From Edwardsiella anguillarum (GTDB lineage Bacteria > Pseudomonadota > Gammaproteobacteria > Enterobacterales > Enterobacteriaceae), in NCBI RefSeq assembly GCF_008801815.1, contig NZ_VZOX01000014.1: a DNA stretch of 64,000 bases. The stretch is one strand, 5' to 3'. Below, piece after piece: positions 52,849-61,729 of the stretch. The notes below the pieces were generated by a model, which did no database searches, was not told the origin of the DNA, and saw only the letters and a program-made list of their open reading frames with translations. A program made the translations under genes and the position numbers. The first letter of the stretch is position 1. Every line of letters starts with the position of its first letter.

Positions 52849-55557
52849 ATGGAGAATGTTATGTTGACTGTAGAGACCTCTACAGCAGAAGATCTCAATC
52901 AAGGAACTTCGGATTTTGTCCTAACCTCCCTCGAGATTATGCGTAAGAAGTTATTGGATCTTACGTCCCGGAATCGACTCTTGAATTTTCCTATCACCCA
53001 CAAAGGGTCTTTACTGCGTATTGTTGACGAATTGCCTGAGCAGCTTTATGAAACTCTCTGTTCGGAAATGCCGATGGAGTTTGCTCCTGTTCCTGATCCA
53101 ACCAGGCAGCAATTGTTAGACCATGGTTATCTTAAGGTCGGTCCGGATGGTAAAGATATACAGTTAAGAGCTCATCCTAGTGCCAAGGATTGGGCACAAG
53201 TCTTGGGAATCGATACAGATTTTGACTTGCCTGATAGCCATAAAACGGTTGTTTCTGATGCAGATAGGGAGCTATTGGAGCAAGCCCACCAGTTTATCTT
53301 GCAATATGCCCAAGACCAGGATGGAGAACTAACAGGGGTTCGTACAGAATACGCTAATCAAGGTATCTCTTTATCAGCACTGAAGGTGGCCTGCTGCGTA
53401 GCGGGCTATGAAGGGCTTGAGGATTTTGAACGGCAGGCAAAGGCAGGGAATGAGATTACTATATTCTCTTCCAATCCCTGTCATGACGATAATCGGATAC
53501 AGGCTCTGCTTTATCCAAATGAACTTGAAGCTTGTTTGCGCGCTATTTACGGTAAGGCTCAAACTGCTTTGGAGGAGAGTGGCGCTAATATCCTATATTT
53601 GACATTAGGATTTCTCAAGTGGTATGAGAGAGACTCATCGGATAAGGCGCGTTATGCTCCTTTATTTACGATTCCTGTGAGATGTGAACGTGGAAAATTA
53701 GATCCTAAGGATGGGCTTTATAAGTTTCAACTTTATTATACGGGTGAGGATATTTTGCCAAACCTCTCTTTGAAGGAAAAGCTTCAGGCTGACTTTGGCC
53801 TCGCTCTTCCCTTATTTAATGAAGAGGAAACTCCCGAGTCTTATCTTGCTGCTGTTAAGAAGGTTGTCGAGCAGCATAAACCTAAGTGGTCAGTGGTGCG
53901 TTATGGTGCGCTCAGCTTGCTCAATTTTGGCAAGATGATGATGTATCTTGACCTCGATCCAGCTCGTTGGCCCCATGACCAACGCAATATTTTGTCTCAT
54001 GAAGTGATACGTCGTTTTTTCACCAGCCAGAGCTGTGGAAAAGAGAATACAGTTTCACCAGGTGGTTTCGGTCAGCATGAGTATTGTATCGATAGTTATC
54101 CAGAAATTCATGATAAGGTTCCGTTAATAGATGATGCTGATAGTTCGCAGCACAGTGCATTAATCGATGCTATCCGTGGGAAAAACCTGGTCATTGAGGG
54201 GCCTCCTGGTAGTGGTAAATCACAGACGATTACTAACTTGATCGCAGCAGCCTTGCTCAACGGTAAAAAGGTCCTGTTTGTGGCAGAGAAAATGGCTGCT
54301 CTGGAGGTCGTTAAGCGTCGCTTAGATCGTGCAGGGCTGGGGCAATTTTGCTTAGAGTTGCACAGTCATAAAACCCATAAGCGTAAGGTGTTGGATGATA
54401 TTAACGCTCGCTTGGTGAGTCAGGCGATGATGCCGACGATAGAGGAGATTGATGCCCGGATCTTACGTTATGAAGATCTTAAGCAACAGCTCAATGAGTA
54501 TGCCATATTGATTAATACCCAATGGGAGCAAACAGGGAAAACGATCCATCAGATATTGAGTGGTGCAACCCGTTATCGTCACAAATTAGATATTGATGCA
54601 ACTGCGCTTCATATCGAAAAATTCTCTGGAAAACTACTGGATAAGGTGACTCAATTACGACTGAGTGACCAAGTAGTAGAGTTTAGCCGCATCTACAAGG
54701 AGGTGCGCGAGCAGGTGGGGGCTAATGCAGAAATATATGAGCACCCTTGGAGTGGTGTAAATAACACTCAAATTCAACTGTTTGACAGTGCTCGTATAGT
54801 AGATTTATTACAAGCTTGGCAGGTGTCAATTATCGATTTTCGCCACACTTATCAAGAATATCTTGATAAGTGGGCTTTAGAGGAAGAGTGTCTTAATACG
54901 CTTCATGATATTGATCAATTGGTAGAGGATCAGGCGACTCTTCCAGTTCTATGTGGCTCAGAGCTATTTTCGGCACTTCCTGAGTTAGACTCATCGGATG
55001 CCATCGCACGGGTACGTTGTTATTTAAATCGGTTTGATTTGCTACAAGGTCATTATGAGACGTTGAGCCAAGTTATCGAACCTCGAATACTTCGACTTTT
55101 AGAACGAGGTCAATCGTCCGATTTTCCTCGTGAAGAGTTGGAAAAATATGGTGTGGCAGAGGATTTCACCCTACGTGATTTGATCAGGTGGCTTGAGTCC
55201 ATCCAATTAAGCTATGATGAGTTATCATCTATTTATGAGCAATTAAGCGATTTCAAAAATGCCTTACCTGATGGTATTGCTTCGTATTTTGATGATTCGC
55301 AAGCTGGATTGATATTCTGCGCAGAGTTGTTGTCGATTCTTGGAGCCTTGCCGACCGAGCTTATCAGCGTTCGAGATCCTCTTTTTGATGATGATAATAT
55401 TGATGCAGTACTGCATGATTTAGTGAGTCAAATCGAAACGTTGCGTCCTTTAAGAGATAACCTATCTACTTTGTATCAACTGGATCAGTTGCCTTCTCAA
55501 GAGATGCTCACGCATGCTGTTTCTGTTATCCAGCAGGGGGGGGATTTGCATGGTTAA
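52849..55557 (+). CDS. DUF4011 helicase/nuclease, N-terminal part (frame broken at G8)
   Basis: 902 codons. The start may be 52849 or the ATG at 52861, which has GGAGA six bases upstream. An N-terminal DUF4011-type opening is seen (MRKKLLDLTSRNRLLNF, about residues 31-47), then a superfamily 1 helicase begins with Walker A GPPGSGKSQTITNL near residue 451. A long helical insertion follows. The frame stops at 55555-55557, directly after a run of eight G, while frame 3 continues the protein without loss (FAWLKRDWRNAKALLM). AT-rich, unlike the GC-rich metabolic genes around it. Together with the next entry it makes one ~1915-residue protein resembling DUF4011-helicase-Vsr anti-phage proteins (Hhe, as I recall the name). 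Confidence 0.85.
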   Translation: MENVMLTVETSTAEDLNQGTSDFVLTSLEIMRKKLLDLTSRNRLLNFPITHKGSLLRIVDELPEQLYETLCSEMPMEFAPVPDPTRQQLLDHGYLKVGPDGKDIQLRAHPSAKDWAQVLGIDTDFDLPDSHKTVVSDADRELLEQAHQFILQYAQDQDGELTGVRTEYANQGISLSALKVACCVAGYEGLEDFERQAKAGNEITIFSSNPCHDDNRIQALLYPNELEACLRAIYGKAQTALEESGANILYLTLGFLKWYERDSSDKARYAPLFTIPVRCERGKLDPKDGLYKFQLYYTGEDILPNLSLKEKLQADFGLALPLFNEEETPESYLAAVKKVVEQHKPKWSVVRYGALSLLNFGKMMMYLDLDPARWPHDQRNILSHEVIRRFFTSQSCGKENTVSPGGFGQHEYCIDSYPEIHDKVPLIDDADSSQHSALIDAIRGKNLVIEGPPGSGKSQTITNLIAAALLNGKKVLFVAEKMAALEVVKRRLDRAGLGQFCLELHSHKTHKRKVLDDINARLVSQAMMPTIEEIDARILRYEDLKQQLNEYAILINTQWEQTGKTIHQILSGATRYRHKLDIDATALHIEKFSGKLLDKVTQLRLSDQVVEFSRIYKEVREQVGANAEIYEHPWSGVNNTQIQLFDSARIVDLLQAWQVSIIDFRHTYQEYLDKWALEEECLNTLHDIDQLVEDQATLPVLCGSELFSALPELDSSDAIARVRCYLNRFDLLQGHYETLSQVIEPRILRLLERGQSSDFPREELEKYGVAEDFTLRDLIRWLESIQLSYDELSSIYEQLSDFKNALPDGIASYFDDSQAGLIFCAELLSILGALPTELISVRDPLFDDDNIDAVLHDLVSQIETLRPLRDNLSTLYQLDQLPSQEMLTHAVSVIQQGGDLHG
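55536..55543 (+). repeat. Run of eight G at the helicase frameshift point
   Basis: GCA, eight G, then ATTT. With nine (or six) G the two halves of the helicase gene read as one frame; with eight the protein stops 4 codons later. Length change by slipped-strand pairing, a mutation, an assembly error or ribosomal slippage would each explain it. Confidence 0.85.
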
Positions 55558-55583
55558 AGCGTGATTGGCGTAATGCCAAGGCA

Positions 55584-58500
55584 TTGCTCATGGCGCTGTC
55601 TCGACAACCTAGCACTAAATTTGCTAAGTTAAAGAGTAGATTAGCTGATTTGCTTAAGTACTCGGAACTGTTGCAACGGTTCGAACAAAGTGACTTTGGC
55701 GATCAACTCGGTAACGTATATCGAGGATTGGAAACCGACTGTGAGCAGTTAATGCAATTGCGAGATTGGTATAAGAAGGTCCGATCTCATTACGGTATAG
55801 GTTTTGGAAAGCGAGTTGCGATAGGCTCTGGATTGTTTAACCTAGATGGCGAGATCATTAAAGGTGTGCATTTGATCGAGAAATCGCAGATTAGCTCGAG
55901 ATTAATGACCTTGGTTCAGCATGTAGAGCTCGAGGCTAAGTTATTACCGCGTATTTCTAGCCTATTGGGAGAGTCTACATCTTGGTTAGGTGAGCAAGGT
56001 ATATTGATGCAATGTTACCAACAGGTGCGAGAGACTCTCATTGCCTTGCAGAGATGGTTTATCAGTCCAGATATGTCATTAGGGCAGATGGCTCACTTCT
56101 CTGAGCTTGTGCAAAACATGCATGTGCTGCAGGCATCTCTCGAAAATGACAAGTCGCAGCTAGGGGGATTTTTACGCTCAAATTCACTGACCTTTGGGGT
56201 AAATAAAGACAATCAACAGACGTTACGTATTATTAACTGTACAGCGGATTTTGCCGAGCAACTGGTTGATAAAATAAATTGTGTAGCCTTGGCTACTCGA
56301 GTTAGGCATCTGGCAAGTAGCAATGATTACGATTTATTCCGTCACGATGGTGCGCAAATCGGTTTGAAATGGCGTGAACAGATTCAGCATGCCTCGTTGT
56401 ATGCGCAAGAGACGATGTTGGATAGAGAACAATGGCTCAAATCGACCAATGGTTCCCTTAGTGCATTAGCTGAGCGGAACGAAAGGGCAATACAACAACC
56501 TCGTTGGCTGAATGGGTGGATTAACTTTATCCGTTGTTACGAGCAGATGCATGAAAATGGATTGCAGCGAATCTGGTCGGCTGTAATTACTGGGTCACTT
56601 CCGATTGAAAAAGTTGAATTGGGTTTAGCATTAGCAATTCATGATCAGCTGGCTCGAGAGGTTATTCACATCCACCCTGAATTGATGAGGGTTTCAGGTT
56701 CACAACGCAATGCTCTGCAGAATTCATTCAAAGAATACGATAAAAAGCTAATTGAACTGCAACGTCAACGGATTGCTGCAAAAGTTGCTTGTCGCAATAT
56801 ACCAGAAGGAAATTCTGGGGGTAAGAAAAGCGAATATACGGAACTCGCCTTGATCAAAAATGAACTGGGTAAAAAGACCAGACATATCCCTATCAGGCAA
56901 TTGATTAATCGAGCGTGTAATGCTTTAGTCGCAATTAAACCTTGCTTCATGATGGGACCAATGTCAGCGGCACATTACCTGGAACCTGGACGGATGGAGT
57001 TTGACCTGGTGGTGATGGACGAAGCATCTCAGGTGAAGCCAGAGGATGCATTGGGTGTCATCGCGAGGGGCAAGCAACTAGTGGTCGTTGGCGACCCGAA
57101 ACAACTACCACCAACCAGTTTCTTTGATCGAAGTGCCGACGGAGAAGATGACGATGATGCCGCTGCTTTGAGTGATACCGACAGTATTTTGGATGCGGCT
57201 TTACCTCTGTTTCCTATGAGACGTTTGCGTTGGCACTATCGTTCACGGCACGAAAAGTTGATTGCATACTCTAACCGTCATTTTTATAACAGTGATTTGG
57301 TGATATTCCCCTCCCCAAATGCCGAGTCGCCAGAGTATGGGATCAAATTTACCTATGTATCGAAAGGGCGTTTCTCCAATCAACACAATATTGAAGAAGC
57401 CCAAGCAGTTGCCGAGGCTGTGCTTCAACATGCACAATACAGGCCGGGTGAATCACTCGGGGTGGTGGCCATGAGTTCCAAGCAACGCGATCAGATTGAG
57501 CGAGCTATCGATGAACTGCGCCGAAACCGCCCTGAATTCAACGATGCAATCGATGGCTTATATGCTATGGAAGAGCCACTTTTTGTGAAAAACCTTGAGA
57601 ATGTCCAAGGGGATGAGCGTGATGTAATCTTTATTTCCTTTACCTATGGACCTTCTGAGTATGGTGGAAAGGTTTATCAACGCTTTGGGCCTATCAATTC
57701 CAATGTCGGCTGGCGTCGCTTGAATGTGCTTTTTACTCGTTCAAAGAAACGGATGCATGTGTTTAGTTCAATGCGTTCTGAAGATGTATTGACGAGTGAA
57801 ACCAGTAAGCTTGGGGTTATTTCGTTGAAAGGTTTTTTACAGTTTGCCGAAAGAGGCAAACTGGATTCTCTAACGACTCATACCGGTAGGGCTCCAGATA
57901 GTGACTTTGAAGTTGCTGTCATGGAAGCACTCAATCACGCGGGGTTTGAGTGTGAACCTCAGGTGGGTGTCGCAGGATTCTTTATTGATCTAGCGGTGAA
58001 AGATCCAGGTTGTCCTGGCCGATACTTAATGGGCATCGAGTGTGATGGTGCAGCTTATCACTCTGCTAAATCTGCTCGTGATCGCGATCGCTTGCGTCAA
58101 GATGTTTTGGAACGTTTGGGTTGGAGAATTAGCCGTATTTGGTCCACTGATTGGTTTAGTAACCCTGATGAGGTTCTGTCCCCGATTATCCGGAAACTCA
58201 ATGAGATTAAAACATTGTCTCCAGAAGTTGTCATCCCTTCCTTCGAGTATGTGGAAAAAATTGAATCAAGTGCTGAAGTAGCATCTGAATCAATCGATTC
58301 TCTTATGCCAGACTCGGGTCTTAAGGAACAACTTAAGTATTTTGCCAAACATGTCATTGAGGTTGCGCTTCCCGACGTCGATGAGGATCATCGTTTGTTG
58401 CGGCCCGCTATGCTTGAGGCTTTGCTGGAACATCAGCCTCTATCTCGCTCTGAGTTTGTTGAACGAATACCCCATTACCTGCGGCAAGCAACAGATTTAC

Positions 58501-58595
58501 AAGAAGCACAACGCTTTCTTGATCCTGTCTTGGCATTAATTGATGGAGCAGAGGCAGAAACGAATGATGTAGAGTTTGAATCAGAATTGATATAA
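55584..58595 (+). CDS. DUF4011 helicase/nuclease, C-terminal part
   Basis: The frame is open from about 55545; 55584 is a TTG and 55590 an ATG, neither with a good ribosome site, so independent translation is doubtful. Contents: Walker B VVMDEASQV near residue 480, VVGDPKQLPPTSFFD, a UvrD/Upf1-type second motor half (HYRSRHEKLIAYSN, VQGDERDVI, NVLFTRSKKRMHVF), then a Vsr-like PD-(D/E)XK nuclease (SDFEVAVMEAL, GFFIDLAV, GIECDGAAYHSA, about residues 773-835) and a C-terminal DUF3320-like helical tail. Both motor and nuclease residues are intact, so the gene is either recently broken or switched. Ends 15 bases before a hairpin. Confidence 0.85.
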   Translation: MLMALSRQPSTKFAKLKSRLADLLKYSELLQRFEQSDFGDQLGNVYRGLETDCEQLMQLRDWYKKVRSHYGIGFGKRVAIGSGLFNLDGEIIKGVHLIEKSQISSRLMTLVQHVELEAKLLPRISSLLGESTSWLGEQGILMQCYQQVRETLIALQRWFISPDMSLGQMAHFSELVQNMHVLQASLENDKSQLGGFLRSNSLTFGVNKDNQQTLRIINCTADFAEQLVDKINCVALATRVRHLASSNDYDLFRHDGAQIGLKWREQIQHASLYAQETMLDREQWLKSTNGSLSALAERNERAIQQPRWLNGWINFIRCYEQMHENGLQRIWSAVITGSLPIEKVELGLALAIHDQLAREVIHIHPELMRVSGSQRNALQNSFKEYDKKLIELQRQRIAAKVACRNIPEGNSGGKKSEYTELALIKNELGKKTRHIPIRQLINRACNALVAIKPCFMMGPMSAAHYLEPGRMEFDLVVMDEASQVKPEDALGVIARGKQLVVVGDPKQLPPTSFFDRSADGEDDDDAAALSDTDSILDAALPLFPMRRLRWHYRSRHEKLIAYSNRHFYNSDLVIFPSPNAESPEYGIKFTYVSKGRFSNQHNIEEAQAVAEAVLQHAQYRPGESLGVVAMSSKQRDQIERAIDELRRNRPEFNDAIDGLYAMEEPLFVKNLENVQGDERDVIFISFTYGPSEYGGKVYQRFGPINSNVGWRRLNVLFTRSKKRMHVFSSMRSEDVLTSETSKLGVISLKGFLQFAERGKLDSLTTHTGRAPDSDFEVAVMEALNHAGFECEPQVGVAGFFIDLAVKDPGCPGRYLMGIECDGAAYHSAKSARDRDRLRQDVLERLGWRISRIWSTDWFSNPDEVLSPIIRKLNEIKTLSPEVVIPSFEYVEKIESSAEVASESIDSLMPDSGLKEQLKYFAKHVIEVALPDVDEDHRLLRPAMLEALLEHQPLSRSEFVERIPHYLRQATDLQEAQRFLDPVLALIDGAEAETNDVEFESELI

Positions 58596-58610
58596 TTAGA
58601 GGTGGAGAAG

Positions 58611-58651
58611 TGGACTGCCCCACCCCGGTAGACGGTTCTGGGGGCAGTCCA
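58611..58651. terminator. Hairpin / IS-end-like inverted repeat after the helicase gene
   Basis: TGGACTGCCCC (58611-58621) and its exact complement (58641-58651) enclose 19 bases. The same left arm, TGGACTGCCCCA, recurs at 58854-58865, followed in both places by a GGTAG and GTAGAC-type sequence. It could terminate the helicase transcript, but the repeated arm also looks like the terminal repeat of an IS3-type element left after excision or deletion. Confidence 0.5.
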
Positions 58652-58734
58652 TCCAGTCCATCCAGTCCATCCAGTCCATCCAGTCCATCCAGTCCATCCA
58701 GTCCATCCAGTCCATCCAGTCCATTCAGTCCATC
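58645..58734. repeat. 9-bp minisatellite, ten copies
   Basis: Ten tandem copies of CAGTCCATC starting at 58645; the ninth has one substitution. The first copy is the right arm of the hairpin just upstream. On the - strand it spells Trp-Thr-Gly repeats in an apparent frame, but no gene is supported. Copy number is likely to vary between strains. Confidence 0.95.
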
Positions 58735-58916
58735 GTGGAAGAACGCTGCCTACACCACGCATTTACCGTCTGCTGGCATCGCGTGTCTATTGATGGGTAC
58801 GCCGTAACTGTGAGTAATTCATTATTGTCGCCACCAGGCATAACATATAACCTGGACTGCCCCACGGTAGTAGACAAATTCTGAGCTCACGATGAGGCCT
58901 GTCCAGCGGCCGCGCC

Positions 58917-59825
58917 TCAGCGCAGCCTGACGCCGCCGCCGACCAGTTTGAGCAGATGCTGGGTGGGCCAGTGGCGCGTTAACCCGTGCTGCATGAGGTG
59001 GCGCCTCAGCGCCTCGACATCGTGCCGGCGACGATCCAGCAGCAGTCCCACCACGCTGCCGCTGTGCGCCACGTTGACGCCAAATAGGCCGAACGTCTCC
59101 ACCATGGCCAGCAGCGCGGGGAAATCCGCCTTCGGCAACAGCCGCTGGCTGGCGATGGCGCTGAGGGTGGCCGCCTCTCCCAGGCGGTAAGGATCTTGGC
59201 GCTGACATCCCTCCTGCAGCCGTCGCCAGGCGCGTTGCAGCGCTGGCGCCTCCGCCAGTAACGCCCTCTGGCGCGCGCGGCGGTGGTAGTCGGCGGTGCG
59301 CAGGGTCAGCGGGCTTTCGAGCAGCAACACATCCAGTTCAGGCGCGCTGCCGCAGGCTACCTGGGTGGAGGCATCGTTATGATCGAACAGGGTTAGCTGG
59401 CGAAACAGGGTGCTGTCGGTGGGCTCCAGCGAGACACACAGCGCCGCCAGCGTCGGTTCGTCCAGCCGTCGCCCCAGGTGGTGCGCGGCCGCTACGGCGG
59501 TGGCGGCGATGTCCGCCGTGCTGCTGGCCATTCCCTTGGCCAGGGGGATGGTCGAGTGAGTCTCGATGCGCAACGCTTGGCTCATCTGCGCCGGGTAGCC
59601 CCAGTGGTGCAGCAGGCGTTCGATCATCATTCGGGAGAGCGGGCGCTCCTGCGCCCGCGGCGCGCCGTCGCAGACTTCGACCGTGCTGTACCAGGCGACG
59701 GGGCAGGAGACCAACTTCTCGCTGCCTAAAATCCAGCCTTGAATGAGCTCTCCGCATGATGCGGGGCACTGCGCAACCGCCACGCCTTCACCTTTTGAAC
59801 CGATAATTTCGCCGCATAGTGGCAT
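58917..59825 (-). CDS. pduX: L-threonine kinase PduX (cobalamin synthesis)
   Basis: 302 residues, GHMP kinase family. Phosphorylates L-threonine to the phosphate that is decarboxylated to the aminopropanol phosphate linker of cobalamin. Features: C-P-A-S-C-G-E-L-I-Q-G near residues 20-30 as in PduX, the ATP-binding loop PLAKGMASSTADIA near 93-106, and the late G-V-N-V-A-H-S-G-S-V motif near 250. In Salmonella pduX ends the pdu operon; here it stands alone beside cbi, divergently transcribed. Confidence 0.88.
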   Translation of the reverse strand: MPLCGEIIGSKGEGVAVAQCPASCGELIQGWILGSEKLVSCPVAWYSTVEVCDGAPRAQERPLSRMMIERLLHHWGYPAQMSQALRIETHSTIPLAKGMASSTADIAATAVAAAHHLGRRLDEPTLAALCVSLEPTDSTLFRQLTLFDHNDASTQVACGSAPELDVLLLESPLTLRTADYHRRARQRALLAEAPALQRAWRRLQEGCQRQDPYRLGEAATLSAIASQRLLPKADFPALLAMVETFGLFGVNVAHSGSVVGLLLDRRRHDVEALRRHLMQHGLTRHWPTQHLLKLVGGGVRLR

Positions 59826-60089
59826 GACGACGGCAGGAAAGCCACGCTTTTCACCCTAGCCCTGCCGCGCCGGAGGGATTGCGGGAGAAAAGCGTGCTAT
59901 GGTGATAGTCTGATGATCGGTGGCGAATCTATTGGCATGATAATAACGGGTGGAATGACGTACCATCATGCTGTTTTTATGCTAAATTGCGCCGTCTTTT
60001 CTTCTGCGACGGGCGACGAGGGCCGCGCAGGAGTGAGTATGAATATCTATTTGTGATGATGGGCGAGCGTTGCCCGCTCATCATTTAAG
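59826..60089. other. Divergent pduX-cbiA promoter region
   Basis: A 10-base inverted repeat CACGCTTTTC (59843-59852) / GAAAAGCGTG (59887-59896) lies just upstream of pduX. An AT-rich stretch near 59930-60000 (TTTTTATGCTAAATT) may hold the cbi promoter. A tiny frame MNIYL (60039-60056) precedes the riboswitch. No regulator gene such as pocR is adjacent. Confidence 0.45.
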
Positions 60090-60241
60090 CCGACAGGTTT
60101 GCCATATTAATGGTAGGGAAGGGGGTGTAAATCCCCCGCAGCCCCCGCTGCTGTGATGCTGACGACCCCGTGTACACCACTGATCGCAAGATTGGGAAGG
60201 ACGGGCGAGGAGGACGCTAAGCCAGAAGACCTGCCCGTCGG
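60090..60241 (+). promoter_or_regulatory. Cobalamin riboswitch upstream of cbiA
   Basis: Conserved blocks in order: GACAGGTTTGCC, GGGAAGGGGGTGTAAATCC, CCCCGCTGCTGTGATG, GATTGGGAAGG, and the B12 box AAGCCAGAAGACCTGCC at 60219-60235. The outer CCGACAGG pairs with CCTGCCCGTCGG. Binding of adenosylcobalamin is expected to repress the cbi operon. About 110 bases of leader follow before cbiA, including possible expression-platform hairpins. Confidence 0.95.
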
Positions 60242-60349
60242 TAACTACCAACAACTTCGGTGGGAAGTGGGTTGATCTGATGCCTACAGTCGCAAGACTG
60301 GGTAGCGGTGTATCTATACCCTCCAACCACCCTGAACAGGATCAGGGGC

Positions 60350-61729
60350 ATGGCGGCACAGCAGTACGCGTTCGTTCTGGCGGGCACCGGCAGCGGCTGT
60401 GGCAAAACCACGCTGACGCTGGGGTTGCTGAGTCTATTGAAACAGCGTGGGCTGCGCGTTCAGCCGTACAAAGTGGGGCCGGACTACCTCGATACCGGCT
60501 GGCATACGGCCGTGTGCGGCAGCGCCTCCTGCAACCTCGATAGCTTTATGCTACCCGAACCGACGCTCAACGCGCTGTTTAGCGAACGGATGCAGCGGGC
60601 CGACGTCGCGGTCATCGAGGGGGTGATGGGGCTGTATGATGGCTACGGCACCGATCCGGACTACTGCAGCAGCGCGGGGATGGCCAAGCAGCTGCGCTGT
60701 CCGGTGATCCTCCTGGTGGATGGCAAGGCGGTCTCCACCTCCATCGCCGCCACGGTGATGGGCTTTCAGCGCTTTGATCCCACGTTGAATATCGCGGGCG
60801 TGATGGTGAATCGCGTCAACAGCGAGGCGCATTTCGCGCTGCTTAAAACGGCCATCGAACGCTACTGCGCCATTCCCGTGCTCGGCTATATCCCGCAGAT
60901 GGCGGGGATTTCCTTGCCCGAGCGCCACCTCGGCCTGGTGACGGCCCGAGAGTCCGTCGTGCGGACGCAGCCCTGGCAGGCGTTTGCCGCCGCGCTCGAA
61001 CGTACCCTGGATATCGATCGTTTGCTCTCCCTGTGCCAGATGGCGTCGCTGCCGCCGGGCGCCTGGCCTGCGCTGCCCGCCGCCGACGCCGGCCGCGGCT
61101 TGACGCTGGCCATGGCCGAGGACGAGGCGTTCAACTTCTACTACCCGGACAACGTGGCGCTGCTCGAACGCACGGGCGTCGAGATCGTCCGCTTTAGCCC
61201 TCTGCATGACGCCCGGCTGCCCGACTGCCAGATGGTGTGGCTAGGCGGCGGCTACCCGGAGCTGTATGCCGGGAGGCTGGCGGCCAACGCACCGATGCTG
61301 GCGAGCCTGCGCGCGGCGCACCGGCGCGGCGCGGCGATCTACGCCGAGTGCGGCGGGCTGATGTATCTTGGCAGCACGCTGGAGGATGCCGACGGTGAGA
61401 TCCACCCCATGGCCAATATTATTCCCGGTCACAGTAAAATGGGGCGGCGGCTGACCCGCTTTGGCTACTGCGAGGCTCAGGCGCGCCAGCCGACGCTGCT
61501 GGCGGAGCGCGGCGAAACGCTGCGCGGGCATGAGTTCCACTACTCTGACTTTTCACCGCAAACCCCCGCGCTGCTGGCGTGCCGCAAAGTGCGCGATGGG
61601 GTGACCACCCAGGCGTGGGAGGGGGGATGGCAGGCAGGCAGCGCCTTTGCCAGCTATCTGCACGTTCATTTTGCCCAGCGCCCGCAGATGCTGAATCGCT
61701 GGCTGGCGGCCGCCAGGGCGGCCCTATGA
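60350..61729 (+). CDS. cbiA: Cobyrinate a,c-diamide synthase CbiA
   Basis: 459 residues from the ATG at 60350 (AGGA nine bases upstream), the usual enterobacterial length; an upstream in-frame ATG at 60308 is inside the leader. Amidates the a and c side chains of cobyrinate using glutamine and ATP. N-terminal P-loop GTGSGCGKTTLTLG near residue 12; C-terminal class I glutamine amidotransferase domain with GGGYPELYA near 300 and YAECGGLMYLG with the nucleophile Cys near 333. Overlaps cbiB by four bases. Confidence 0.96.
   Translation: MAAQQYAFVLAGTGSGCGKTTLTLGLLSLLKQRGLRVQPYKVGPDYLDTGWHTAVCGSASCNLDSFMLPEPTLNALFSERMQRADVAVIEGVMGLYDGYGTDPDYCSSAGMAKQLRCPVILLVDGKAVSTSIAATVMGFQRFDPTLNIAGVMVNRVNSEAHFALLKTAIERYCAIPVLGYIPQMAGISLPERHLGLVTARESVVRTQPWQAFAAALERTLDIDRLLSLCQMASLPPGAWPALPAADAGRGLTLAMAEDEAFNFYYPDNVALLERTGVEIVRFSPLHDARLPDCQMVWLGGGYPELYAGRLAANAPMLASLRAAHRRGAAIYAECGGLMYLGSTLEDADGEIHPMANIIPGHSKMGRRLTRFGYCEAQARQPTLLAERGETLRGHEFHYSDFSPQTPALLACRKVRDGVTTQAWEGGWQAGSAFASYLHVHFAQRPQMLNRWLAAARAAL

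Noticed and set aside
58475..58762. - strand frame with a Trp-Thr-Gly repeat
   Set aside because: Produced by the 9-bp minisatellite; no start signal and no protein context.
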